From NCBI RefSeq assembly GCF_001580365.1, contig NZ_CP014480.1:682001-746000 (forward strand): 64,000 bases of DNA, written 5' to 3'. This DNA is from Kocuria turfanensis (GTDB taxonomy: Bacteria; Actinomycetota; Actinomycetes; Actinomycetales; Micrococcaceae). Below are positions 1 to 7,600 of the stretch, piece by piece; the stretch's first letter is position 1; each line of letters opens with the position of its first letter. A model generated the notes under the pieces. The model did not search any database. It was not told the origin of the DNA and saw only the letters and a program-made list of their open reading frames with translations. The position numbers and the translations under genes were made by a program.

Positions 1-424
1 TCCGGCCGTGCCAGGGCTCGGTCAGCAGCACCACCCCGGCCAGCGCCAGGGCGGGCCAGGCGAGCGCCCGGAGGCTGTGGGAGCGCACGGCGGCCACGGT
101 CAGCGGGCCGAGGAACTCGATCGCCACGGCGGTGCCCAGCGGGATGCGCTCGATCGCGGCGAGGAAGCCGGTGGTCATCACCCCGGTGGTGAGGCCCAGG
201 CCCAGCAGCGCCGGCACGTCGTGCCGGCGCACGGACCGCAGCGGCGGGCGGGCCAGGACCAGGAAGATCAGCGCTCCCGCGCTGAGCCGCAGCCAGGCGG
301 TCCCGGCCGGGCCGACCGCGCCGATCAGGTCCACGGACAGGGCCGAGCCCAGCTGGATCGAGAGCATCGCGGCCACGGCCAGCCCCCACGGGGGCACGGT
401 GGTGGAGGGGGCGCGAGGAGTCAC
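1..424 (-). CDS. EamA/RhtA-type DMT exporter, N-terminal part (runs off the window)
   Basis: Membrane transporter of the drug/metabolite (EamA, RhtA-like) superfamily, probably exporting amino acids or similar small molecules. The 141 visible codons hold about four to five hydrophobic helices and typical family segments (WGLAVAAMLSIQLGSALS near the start, WLRLSAGALIFLVLARPP, and GTAVAIEFLGPLTVA near the edge). I chose GTG at 424 because GGAGGGA lies about 8 bases upstream and the upstream ATG at 480 is out of frame and soon stopped. It is the third gene of an apparent operon (XRE-cupin regulator, B3/B4 protein, exporter), 60 bases after the B3/B4 gene. The C-terminal half is outside the window, so substrate class is inferred. 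Confidence 0.85.
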   Translation of the reverse strand, partial: MTPRAPSTTVPPWGLAVAAMLSIQLGSALSVDLIGAVGPAGTAWLRLSAGALIFLVLARPPLRSVRRHDVPALLGLGLTTGVMTTGFLAAIERIPLGTAVAIEFLGPLTVAAVRSHSLRALAWPALALAGVVLLTEPWHGR

Positions 425-484
425 GGCCGGTCCCTCCGGGATTCCCGGTGGCCGGGGGCGGGTGCCCCGGAGCGGTGGGTCATG

Positions 485-1225
485 TCAGTCTCCTTGCGCG
501 GACGTCGGGCCGGCGGTGAGCAGGCGGTGGGTGATCCGCACCTCGGGGCCGAGCCGGGCCAGGCGGGCGGCCAGGTCCTCGACCGCGGCGTGCAGGGCCT
601 CATCGGTCAGGGGCGCCAGTGCGTCGAGGATGAACAGGGCGGTGGTGGTGTCCTCGGCCAGGCCGGTGCGGCGGCCCTGGCGCCAGTTCCAGCGCCGGCA
701 GGTCACCCCGGCGTCGTCGCACCACACCACCTCGCCGGGCTCGGGGTGCTCGATCACCGGCGCGCCGGCGGCGACCGTGTCGAAGGGCTCGGCGCCGGTG
801 GCGCGGGCCAGTCGCGGAGCACCGCGGTAGCGGGACAGGTCCTCCCCGCCGAGCTGGATCTGGTGCAGCACCGAGACCGCGTTGTAGAGGTCCGTGAGCC
901 GGTTGACCCGCGGCAGCCCGGTGGAGGCCCGGCGCAGCAGGGCCTCCAGGCTGTTGCGGGTGCGCTGCGGTTTCGCCCCGAACGCCCGGTAGGCGTCCCG
1001 CCACGCGGCCACGTGCGGCAGCTGCTCCACCGGCCGCTCGCCCAGCGCCCGGCGGGCGGCGGCCTCGGCCTCCTGCAGCAGCGCCTCACCGGCCTCGTCG
1101 CTCGGGCCCGGCACGATCCCGTCGACGGCCAGCAGCGCGGCGCGGTAGTCCGGTCGCAGCGCGAACACCTCGCCCGCGACCCGGGCGTCGTCGAGCAGCC
1201 GTTCCGGTGTGCTGAGGTCAGTCAT
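485..1225 (-). CDS. B3/B4 (tRNA-binding-like) domain protein
   Basis: Protein of 246 residues in the stand-alone B3/B4 family, the fold found in the beta subunit of phenylalanyl-tRNA synthetase. Family members may bind aminoacyl-tRNA or misacylated substrates; the exact role is unknown. Characteristic stretches are WRDAYRAFGAKPQRTRNS, the LPRVNRLTDLYNAVSVLHQIQLGG block and GEVVWCDDAGVTCRRWNW. Its ATG overlaps the end of the upstream regulator gene by 8 bases, which suggests translational coupling. The grouping with an XRE-cupin regulator and an EamA exporter is a recurrent bacterial neighbourhood, hinting at handling of an amino acid or analogue, but that is inference. Confidence 0.85.
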   Translation of the reverse strand: MTDLSTPERLLDDARVAGEVFALRPDYRAALLAVDGIVPGPSDEAGEALLQEAEAAARRALGERPVEQLPHVAAWRDAYRAFGAKPQRTRNSLEALLRRASTGLPRVNRLTDLYNAVSVLHQIQLGGEDLSRYRGAPRLARATGAEPFDTVAAGAPVIEHPEPGEVVWCDDAGVTCRRWNWRQGRRTGLAEDTTTALFILDALAPLTDEALHAAVEDLAARLARLGPEVRITHRLLTAGPTSAQGD

Positions 1226-1823
1226 GGGAACCCTCCTGGTGGTGGCCCGAGCCCACGCCCGGTTCGAAGACGGTCAGGGAGAAGCGCGCCGGCTCGGCGC
1301 CGGGATTGGCGTAGGCGTGGGCCACGTCGCCGGGAAAGGCGAGCGCGTCACCGGCGTCTAGGGTGACGGTCCGGTCGGCGACCTCGACGGTGAGCGTGCC
1401 CTGCTGGACCTGCAGGAGCTCCTTGGTGCCCGGGGCGTGGGCCTCACTGGCGTGCCGGTCACCGGGACCCAGGGTCCAGTCCCACAGCTCCACCACGTCC
1501 GGGGGCGCGGTGCCGGCCACCAGGACCCCCCGGCCGCCGGAGTCCCCGGTCCACAGGACCGCGCCCTCCCCGCGCCGGGTCACCTTCACCGGCCTGGGCT
1601 GCGGCGGCTCCACCAGCGCCGGCAGCCCGATGCCCAGGGCGTCGCTGATCCGCAGCAGGGTGCCCACGCTGGGGTTGGCCACGCCCTGCTCCACGTTGAC
1701 CACCATCCGGCGGCTGACCCCGGCGGCCTCGGCCAGCTGATCCAGGGTCCAGTGCCGGTGCTGCCGCTCCTGTCTCACGCGGGTGCCGATGGCCGTCGCC
1801 AAGGTCGTCGTGCTGTCGTCCAT
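1218..1823 (-). CDS. XRE-family regulator with C-terminal cupin domain
   Basis: Transcription factor of 201 residues. Residues about 10-65 form a helix-turn-helix (IGTRVRQERQHRHWTLDQLAEAAGVSRRMVVNVEQG, read in two parts) and residues about 110-195 form a cupin barrel (HASEAHAPGTKELLQVQQG, then LDAGDALAFPGDVAHAYANP), expected to bind the small-molecule effector. I place the start at ATG 1823 rather than GTG 1841. There is no Shine-Dalgarno, but TATGAT ends 7 bases before ATG 1823, the spacing of a leaderless actinobacterial transcript. Three TGCACT copies surround that promoter, so autoregulation is likely. It heads the operon with the B3/B4 protein and the EamA exporter. Confidence 0.88.
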   Translation of the reverse strand: MDDSTTTLATAIGTRVRQERQHRHWTLDQLAEAAGVSRRMVVNVEQGVANPSVGTLLRISDALGIGLPALVEPPQPRPVKVTRRGEGAVLWTGDSGGRGVLVAGTAPPDVVELWDWTLGPGDRHASEAHAPGTKELLQVQQGTLTVEVADRTVTLDAGDALAFPGDVAHAYANPGAEPARFSLTVFEPGVGSGHHQEGSHD

Positions 1824-1826
1824 GAG

Positions 1827-1853
1827 TGCATCATAGTGCACTGGCAGTGCATT
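1827..1853 (-). promoter_or_regulatory. Promoter and probable autoregulatory operator of the XRE-cupin gene
   Basis: On the minus strand the core TGCACT occurs three times in 24 bases (spacings 12 and 10), one inside the palindrome AGTGCACT. A -10-like TATGAT sits between the second and third copies and ends 7 bases before the ATG at 1823, so transcription could start at the A of the ATG. Binding by the adjacent regulator would block RNA polymerase. I see no convincing -35. Confidence 0.55.
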
Positions 1854-2107
1854 CTAGAACCTGTCGGTGATCGGCCGGGTGCTGTCCGTCCCCTCCGCTC
1901 TGCTATAGCTGGAACCCCCGGGACGACCGGAGGGACCCTCAGCAGGGGGAACAGCACGACGAGCAGAGGCAGGTGCGTCATCACCGTCACGATCGCCGCA
2001 GCCGGCGCCGGATGCGTCGGCGCCGATCCGGCCCGTGGACCGGGCGGCAAGCGCACGAGCACGAGCACGGGGACGGCGCTCGTCCCCGCGGCCCGTCCGC
2101 ACCCGCG

Positions 2108-2872
2108 ATGAGTCCGGAGGACGGGCGCGGGAGCCGGAGCCGCCCTCTCCGGCTCCTCCTGAGCCTGCTGCTGCTGGGATCGCTCGCGGGCGCGCTGGTG
2201 CTCCTCGGGCCGAACCTGCTCAGCGGTCTGCGCGCGGGCGACGGCTGGCCGCGCTGGGGCTCGGAGTGCACGGTCGAGACCGCGGACGGGCAGGTGGGAC
2301 TCACCCGCGAGGAGGCGAAGCGGGCCACGACGGCGGTGGCGCTCGCCGCCCGCGGGGAGGCTGCGGACACCACCGGGCTCGACGAGGCGGTGCTGCAGCG
2401 GCTGGCCGAGGGAGCGCCCGGGGACGCCGGCGCGAGCCTGGCCTGCCGGGGCTCGGCCGCCTCTGGCCTGCCGGAGCAGCAGCCGACCGGGGCCGGCCTG
2501 ACCCCGCGCGCCGAGCGGCTGCGCGCGGCGATGGCCGAGGTGTTCGGCGAGCAGAGCCTGGGCGGGTTCGCCCCGGGCGGCGTGGACCAGGGGCACGGCG
2601 AGGAGTCGACGCACTACGACGGCCGGGCCGTCGACGTCTTCTTCCGGCCGGTGACCGAGGAGAACCGGCGTGCGGGGTGGGTGCTGGCCCACTGGCTGGT
2701 CGCGCACGCCGAGGACCTGGACGTCCAGTACGTCATCTTCGACGACCGGTTCTGGAGCGCGCACAGCGCCCGCGGGCAGTGGCAGGACTACGACGCGCCC
2801 GAGCCCGCCAACGAGATCCTGCGCCACCTGGACCACGTGCACGTGGACGTACTGCGCGGCGGCGCCGGCTGA
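2108..2872 (+). CDS. Membrane-anchored or secreted VanY/ARB-07466-like protein
   Basis: Protein of 254 residues with an N-terminal hydrophobic helix (residues about 14-40, LLLSLLLLGSLAGALVLLGP) that either anchors it or serves as an uncleaved signal. The C-terminal half carries HYDGRAVDVFFRP (about residues 169-181) and ends with HLDHVHVDV. These His/Asp pairs resemble the zinc-binding pattern of M15/VanY-type peptidases and the actinobacterial ARB-07466-like C-terminal domain. A role in cell-wall or surface processing is therefore possible but unproven. I chose ATG 2108; the open frame extends upstream to 1973, but that stretch is Arg/His-rich and lacks a ribosome site. No operon partners are evident. 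Confidence 0.72.
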   Translation: MSPEDGRGSRSRPLRLLLSLLLLGSLAGALVLLGPNLLSGLRAGDGWPRWGSECTVETADGQVGLTREEAKRATTAVALAARGEAADTTGLDEAVLQRLAEGAPGDAGASLACRGSAASGLPEQQPTGAGLTPRAERLRAAMAEVFGEQSLGGFAPGGVDQGHGEESTHYDGRAVDVFFRPVTEENRRAGWVLAHWLVAHAEDLDVQYVIFDDRFWSAHSARGQWQDYDAPEPANEILRHLDHVHVDVLRGGAG

Positions 2873-2947
2873 GGAGCCTCCGCTGCGGCCCACGGCGCGG
2901 CGACGAACGACCGGGGCACCCTGCGCGGTCGACCACCCGGGCGCACC

Positions 2948-3523
2948 CTACCGGGACAGGACAGGTGGCGCCGGCGCCGGCGGCCCCGGGTGTCCAGCAG
3001 CGAAGACGCGGCAGCGCCGGCCCTCGGCCACCACCTCGTCGACGAGTTCCAGGCCCGCCTTCTCCAGCACCCGCTGTGAGGCCCGGTTCTCCGCGAACGT
3101 CTCGGCCCGGACCGGCAGGCCACAGTCCTCGGCGATGCCGACGAGCTCGGCGACCACCTCGGTCGCCAGTCCACGCCCCCACATCTCCGGTCGCAGCGCG
3201 TAGCCGATCCACAGCTGCCAGCCTCCCGCCCCGGGCGCCGGCTGGAGGCGCAGCATCGCATCCCCGACACAGAGCCCGTCGACCACGATCGCCACACCGC
3301 GCACGATCCACCCGGACCCCGGGTCGCGTCCCGCCAGACGGGCGTCGATGCGGTCCCGGACCTCCTCGCGCGACAAGGGGGCATGGCCCAGGTGCTCGGT
3401 GACGTGCGGGTCGCCCCGGTAGGCGAGCATCGCCTCGAGGTCGGAGGCCCGCACCGGGCGCAGCAGGCATCGGTCCGTGAACCGGGGCCACGCTCCGGCG
3501 ATCGGGTCAGGCGGATCCGTCAT
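2948..3523 (-). CDS. RimJ/RimL-like GNAT N-acetyltransferase
   Basis: GNAT-family acetyltransferase of 191 residues, likely acetylating a protein N-terminus, amino acid or antibiotic-like substrate with acetyl-CoA. Visible family features are LRPVRASDLEAMLAYRGDP near the start, the core strand WIGYALRPEMWGRGLATEVV (the GRG-type acetyl-CoA loop) and FAENRASQRVLEKAGLELV at the end. ATG 3523 has only a weak ribosome site. Its frame stays open upstream into the cysteine hydrolase gene, so a gene finder may report one 426-residue fusion (2948-4228). I regard the two as separate genes joined by a frameshift. The family is clear; the substrate cannot be predicted. Confidence 0.82.
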   Translation of the reverse strand: MTDPPDPIAGAWPRFTDRCLLRPVRASDLEAMLAYRGDPHVTEHLGHAPLSREEVRDRIDARLAGRDPGSGWIVRGVAIVVDGLCVGDAMLRLQPAPGAGGWQLWIGYALRPEMWGRGLATEVVAELVGIAEDCGLPVRAETFAENRASQRVLEKAGLELVDEVVAEGRRCRVFAAGHPGPPAPAPPVLSR

Positions 3524-3647
3524 GGCCCCAGTCGACCACGCGCCCGCAACGGCGGGGCGCACGGGACCTCGGGTGCCGCGTCCGGGCCCGCTCTGCGGAG
3601 ACGGCCGGCGGAGCCTGCGGCGCCCCGGCCGTCCCGTTCGTCCCTCG

Positions 3648-4228
3648 TCAGCGGGACGGAGTGGTGAGCTCCGCCGTGGCACCACCGTGGCGAACTCCCC
3701 GTGCAGGTTGACCGCGGTGACCCGGGACAGGTCCGCCGCGGGCACGGTCACGCCGTCCGGTCCCGTACGGTCGAAGGTGTGGGTGGCGTCCAGGGCGAAG
3801 TGGACCCGGTAGCCGAGGTTGCCCCCGACCCGTGCCGTGGTCTCGCAGCAGTGGTTGGTCGTGATGCCGCAGACGACCAGCTCCGGGACGTCGTGGGCCT
3901 GCAGCCAGGCGTGCAGGTCGGGGCTGCCGTGGAAGCTGGAGTTGACGCTCTTGCGCACCAGCAGGTCCGGGGTGCCGGTGACGATGTCCTTGAAGGCGTT
4001 GCCGGGGCGGTCCGGGTGCAGCGGGGAGGTCGGGGTGGTGGAGTCGTGCCGGACGAACACCACGGGCCGGCCGCTCTCCTGCCAGTGGGCCAGCAGGGCC
4101 GCGATGTTCGCCTCGCACGACGGGTTGTCCCGCCGGCCCCAGTACGCGGCGTCGTCGAAACCCCGCTGGACGTCGACGACGACCAGGGCGGCGCGCGGAC
4201 CCGGGACACCGGGCGTGGGGACGGTCAC
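3648..4228 (-). CDS. Isochorismatase-like cysteine hydrolase, 3' end shifted by a probable one-base deletion
   Basis: Cysteine hydrolase of the isochorismatase/nicotinamidase superfamily. Asp19 (VVVDVQRGF), Lys93 (VRKSVNSSF) and Cys127 (GITTNHCCETT) form the expected catalytic triad. Up to about residue 183 (GEFATVV) the frame is normal. From there the annotated frame reads into Pro/Arg-rich sequence and on into the GNAT gene. One base inserted near 3680-3686 restores the usual ending ATAELTTPSR followed by a stop at 3648-3650, giving a 193-residue protein of normal family length. The span is 581 bases, one short of a whole number of codons. Either a real recent mutation or an assembly error explains this. 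Confidence 0.82.
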
Positions 4229-4356
4229 GGTCGTGACGATACACCGGGCGCCGTGGGGCCGGGAGCCCCGCGGCGGTCCGGTGCGGTCCTGCCGACGGAG
4301 GTCCTCACCGCCCGGCCGGCATGACGCCGCGCGCAGCCGGTGAGAGGCTGGATCCC

Positions 4357-4929
4357 ATGACGACGACCCACCGCTACCACGTGGAGATCCTCCACCTGCT
4401 CGTCTCCCCCGGCCACGCCTACTTCGGCCGGGCCCGGGACGGCGCCGCGGACGTGCCGACGACGGACGCGGACCGCGCCGAGCTGGTGACCGGCAAGGGC
4501 ATCGTCGGCGACCGGTTCTTCGGCAAGGCCGCGCACATGGACGCGGCCGTCACCCTGCTCGCCGTCGAGGCGCTCGAGGCCATCGCGGCCGACCTCGGCG
4601 CCGAGCCCTTCGACCCTCTGCTCGCCCGGCGCAACGTGGTCCTGCGCGGCGCCGAACTGGCCCCGCTGCTCGGCCAGGAGTTCGCCCTGGAGTCGCGCGG
4701 TGAGCTCGTGCGGCTGCGAGCCGGGCGACCCGCTCACCCCTGCGCGTGGATGGACCGGATGCTCGCCCCCGGGGCGCACGCGGCGATGCGCGGGCGGGGA
4801 GGTCTGCGCTGCCGGCCGCTCTCGGACGGGGTCCTGCTCCGTGGGCCGGCCGTGCTGCACAGCCCGGTGCCCCTGGACCCGGAGCGGGCCGGGGACGCGG
4901 TCCGGCTGCGCCCGGCCCGGCTGCCCTGA
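4357..4929 (+). CDS. MOSC domain protein
   Basis: Protein of 190 residues with one MOSC domain, the sulfur/molybdenum-cofactor-binding fold of the molybdenum cofactor sulfurase C-terminus and of YiiM-like proteins. Diagnostic pieces are GKGIVGDRFFGK (about residues 46-57), LARRNVVLRG (about 89-98) and the conserved cysteine of RPAHPCAWMDRML (Cys129). Such stand-alone proteins are thought to handle activated sulfur or N-hydroxylated compounds with a Mo cofactor, but this one's substrate is unknown. ATG 4357 fits the family length better than the in-frame ATG at 4321. It is divergent from the cysteine hydrolase gene and followed by a tandem repeat. Confidence 0.88.
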   Translation: MTTTHRYHVEILHLLVSPGHAYFGRARDGAADVPTTDADRAELVTGKGIVGDRFFGKAAHMDAAVTLLAVEALEAIAADLGAEPFDPLLARRNVVLRGAELAPLLGQEFALESRGELVRLRAGRPAHPCAWMDRMLAPGAHAAMRGRGGLRCRPLSDGVLLRGPAVLHSPVPLDPERAGDAVRLRPARLP

Positions 4930-4957
4930 CCGAGCGCTCCACCAGCTCCCGTCGGTG

Positions 4958-5150
4958 CGGGAACCGCGTACGGGAGCCAGGTGCGGGAGCCGCGTGCAGG
5001 AACCAGGCGCGAGAGCCAGGCGCGGGAGCCGCGTGCAGGAACCAGGCGCGAGAGCCAGGCGCGGGAGCCGCGTGCAGGAACCAGGCGCGAGAGCCAGGCG
5101 CGGGAGCCGCGTGCGGGAGCCAGGTGCGGGAGCCGCGTGCGGGGCAGGGC
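4958..5150. repeat. 39-bp tandem repeat, three copies plus degenerate flanks
   Basis: Identical 39-bp units start at 4983, 5022 and 5061, and partial units (GCGGGAGCC and GTGCGGGAGCC steps) extend the block to about 4958 and 5150. Each unit is itself built from 12-13-bp variants of GCGGGAGCCGCGTGC. It lies in the 319-base gap between the convergent MOSC gene and a membrane-protein gene. The reading frames through it are repeat artefacts, not genes. Confidence 0.9.
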
Positions 5151-5248
5151 GCGCGGGGCGCTGCGCTCTGCCCGGGACTGAGCAGGTTCGCGGCACCGGC
5201 CGCGAGCACCCGTCCCCGGCTCCCCGCTGGGTGCGGGGCCCGGCCCGC

Positions 5249-5953
5249 TCACCGTTCGCGGGCCGCGTGCGAGGTGCTGCCGGAGCCGGGCGCGTCGTGC
5301 CGGCGCCGGAGCGCCTGCACGATGAGGTAGCCGCCGGCCGCGATGAGCGCCAGCGGCCACAGGTAGGACACCGCGGACAGCAGCACGGTGGCCTCCAGGG
5401 CGATCAGCGCCGCCAGGACGGCCAGGGCAGCGGCGGGGATCCACGCCCAGCGGTTGCGGGCCGCGCCGGTGGGCAGCACGGCCACGAGCGCGAACGTGAC
5501 GGCCAGCCCCACGAAGAACAGCACTCCGCCGGCCTGCTCCTCCTGGGCGGCGGCGGTGAGCAGGGCCTGCAGCGCCAGGGTGATCAGCACACCGGCCGGG
5601 ATGAGGGCCCACCACCGGCGGTGGTCGCGCAGGTAGACCGCGGCGAACCCGGCGCCGCCGCCGCCGAGGAACAGGGCTCCGCCCCACTGCTGGCTGCCGG
5701 GCACGCCGACCTCGTCGAACAGCACGAGCACGCCGAGGCCGAGCAGCGCGCCCGCGGGGATCGCCGCCCACCACTTGGAGGGGTCCGTGGCGTACAGGAC
5801 TCCGAACGCGGCGCCGGCCGCGAGGAAGAGCAGTCCCCACAGCACCCCGACGGCCTCCATGAGGCCGGTCGCCTCCAGGAGCAGCAGCACCCCGGCGGCG
5901 AGCAGCAGGGCTCCCAGCACGATCGTCGCGGTCCTCCGTGGCACGGCCACCAC
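5249..5953 (-). CDS. Polytopic membrane protein of unknown function
   Basis: Protein of 234 residues made almost entirely of hydrophobic helices. I count about eight, arranged as helix pairs separated by short loops such as ATDPSKWWAAIP and LRDHRRWWALIP. The recurring R/K-x-x-WWALIPAG pattern suggests internal duplication. The tail after the last helix is basic and polar. I recognise no transport or catalytic motif. Start GTG/ATG at 5953 is the first of the open frame. The upstream region to 6250 is shared with the divergent propeller gene. Function unknown; membrane location is confident. Confidence 0.75.
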   Translation of the reverse strand: MVAVPRRTATIVLGALLLAAGVLLLLEATGLMEAVGVLWGLLFLAAGAAFGVLYATDPSKWWAAIPAGALLGLGVLVLFDEVGVPGSQQWGGALFLGGGGAGFAAVYLRDHRRWWALIPAGVLITLALQALLTAAAQEEQAGGVLFFVGLAVTFALVAVLPTGAARNRWAWIPAAALAVLAALIALEATVLLSAVSYLWPLALIAAGGYLIVQALRRRHDAPGSGSTSHAARER

Positions 5954-6250
5954 CCCCTGGATCCAGGGTAGGACGCCGGGACCGGGCCGGGTCCGGCGCG
6001 GCGGCGAATGGACGCAACATGTCGTCGCACCCGGGAAAGCCCCTGGTGAGCGGCTGATTGCAGTCGTAAACTGGGGTTCTCATCTCGTGCATCGCTGCAC
6101 CGGGGGCCTCGCTCCCGGTCTCTCCCGTTCCCCGGGGCGCTGTGCCCGCCGGGAAACGTCCTCCGGTCGGCTGGGGGCCGACCGCTCTCCGCGGCACGCC
6201 GTTCTCGCGGCCGTGCCGACGATCCTTCTCACCGCTTCGGGGGACCCACC

Positions 6251-7489
6251 ATGAAACACTCACTCGTCTCGCGCGCCCTCACCGGGGCGTCCGCGGCCGT
6301 GCTGGCCACCACCGGGATCGCTCTGGGCGGACCGGCCCACGCGGCGTCGGCGCAGCCCGTCTTCTCCTACAGCCAGGGCTGGCGCGTGGACCAGCACGTG
6401 CGCGAGCTCGCCGACGTCAACGGGGACGGCCGCGCCGACGTCGTGGGCTTCGGCAACAGCGGCGTGCAGGTCGCCTTCGGACAGACCGACGGCACCTTCA
6501 GCACGCCGAGGATGAGCGTGCGCGACTTCGGGGCCGCCCAGGGCTGGCGCAACGACCGGCACGTGCGCACCCTGGCCGACGTCGACGGCGACCGCCGCGA
6601 CGACATCGTCGGCTTCGGCAACGCCGGCGTCTACGTGGCCTACTCCCGGGGCGACGGCAGCTTCACCGCGCCGGCGCTGAAGGTCCGCGAGTTCGGCTGG
6701 AACCAGGGCTGGCGGGTCGACCAGCACCCGCGCGAGCTCGCCGACCTCAACGGCAACCTGACGGCCGACATCGTGGGCTTCGGCTACTCGGGGGTGACGA
6801 TCTCCCACGGGCGCACCGACCGCACCTTCGACGGCACCGGCAAGCGGATCGACAGCTTCGGCTGGGACCGCGGCTGGCGGGTCGACAAGAACCCGCGGCT
6901 GCTCGCCGACGTCGACGGCAACAGCACGGCCGACATCGTCGGCTTCGGGGACGCCGGCACGTACGTCTCCTACTTCTCCGCCCTGGGCGACACGTTCACC
7001 CAGCCCGCACTGGAGATCCGCGACTTCGGCTACGCCCAGGGCTGGCGGGTCGGCCAGCACCCCCGGATGCTGGCCGACGTCAACGTCAACCCGGCCGGCA
7101 ACGCCGCGGCGGACATCATCGGCTTCGGCTACTCGGGGGTCTCCGTCGCCTACTCGCTGAACGGGGGCGACTACACCGGTGCGGCCGTGCGGGTGAACAA
7201 CTTCGGCCAGGCCCAGGGGTGGCGCGGCGACCGCCATCCGCGGACCCATGCGGACATCAACGTCGACGGCATCCAGGACCTCGTGGGCTTCGGCAACGCC
7301 GGGGTCTACGTCGCCCACGGCCGGGCGAACAACACCTTCGGCCCGGTGTACCTGAAGGTCGCCGCCTTCGGCTACGACGACGGCTGGACGGAGGAGCGGT
7401 ATCCGCGCCTGCTCGGGGACGTGAACGGCGACGGCCGTGACGACGTCGTCGGCTTCGGGCACTCGGCCACGTACGTCCAGCTCTCCTGA
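6251..7489 (+). CDS. Secreted seven-repeat FG-GAP/VCBS beta-propeller protein
   Basis: Exported protein of 412 residues. A Sec signal peptide (residues 1 to about 31, ending PAHA) is followed by seven repeats of about 54 residues. Each opens with FGxxQGWRxDQHPRxLAD and continues DVNGDGRADVVGFGxxGVxVxY. The D-x-D/N-G-D/N acidic loops are the calcium sites of FG-GAP/VCBS propellers. Seven copies fill a seven-bladed propeller with nothing else attached, so this is a stand-alone extracellular binding protein, possibly lectin-like. ATG 6251 follows GGGGGACCCACC. Repeats 5 and 6 have partly degenerate calcium loops (VNVNPAGNAAAD, INVDGIQD). Confidence 0.88.
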   Translation: MKHSLVSRALTGASAAVLATTGIALGGPAHAASAQPVFSYSQGWRVDQHVRELADVNGDGRADVVGFGNSGVQVAFGQTDGTFSTPRMSVRDFGAAQGWRNDRHVRTLADVDGDRRDDIVGFGNAGVYVAYSRGDGSFTAPALKVREFGWNQGWRVDQHPRELADLNGNLTADIVGFGYSGVTISHGRTDRTFDGTGKRIDSFGWDRGWRVDKNPRLLADVDGNSTADIVGFGDAGTYVSYFSALGDTFTQPALEIRDFGYAQGWRVGQHPRMLADVNVNPAGNAAADIIGFGYSGVSVAYSLNGGDYTGAAVRVNNFGQAQGWRGDRHPRTHADINVDGIQDLVGFGNAGVYVAHGRANNTFGPVYLKVAAFGYDDGWTEERYPRLLGDVNGDGRDDVVGFGHSATYVQLS

Positions 7490-7507
7490 TCCCGTCCGGC
7501 GGGGCCC

Positions 7508-7563
7508 CGCCGCGGCCGGTGCCGTCCTCGTCCGCCCGGACGGGGTCGGCACCGGCCGCGGCG
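7508..7563. terminator. Bidirectional terminator-type hairpin between convergent genes
   Basis: Perfect 17-bp arms (7508-7524 and 7547-7563, CGCCGCGGCCGGTGCCG and its complement) enclose a 22-base loop that contains a further short TCCG/CGGA stem. It sits between the propeller gene and the convergent SDR gene. There is no T-tract, as is usual in high-GC actinobacteria. Confidence 0.7.
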
Positions 7564-7600
7564 CGCGCCGGTGCCGGCGCAGCACCGGGGGGCATCACCC

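Noticed and set aside
8..1366. Long plus-strand open frame of about 450 codons
   Set aside because: Antisense to the B3/B4 and EamA genes; GC-rich third positions leave the opposite strand open, and its composition is Gly/Arg/Gln-rich without any domain.
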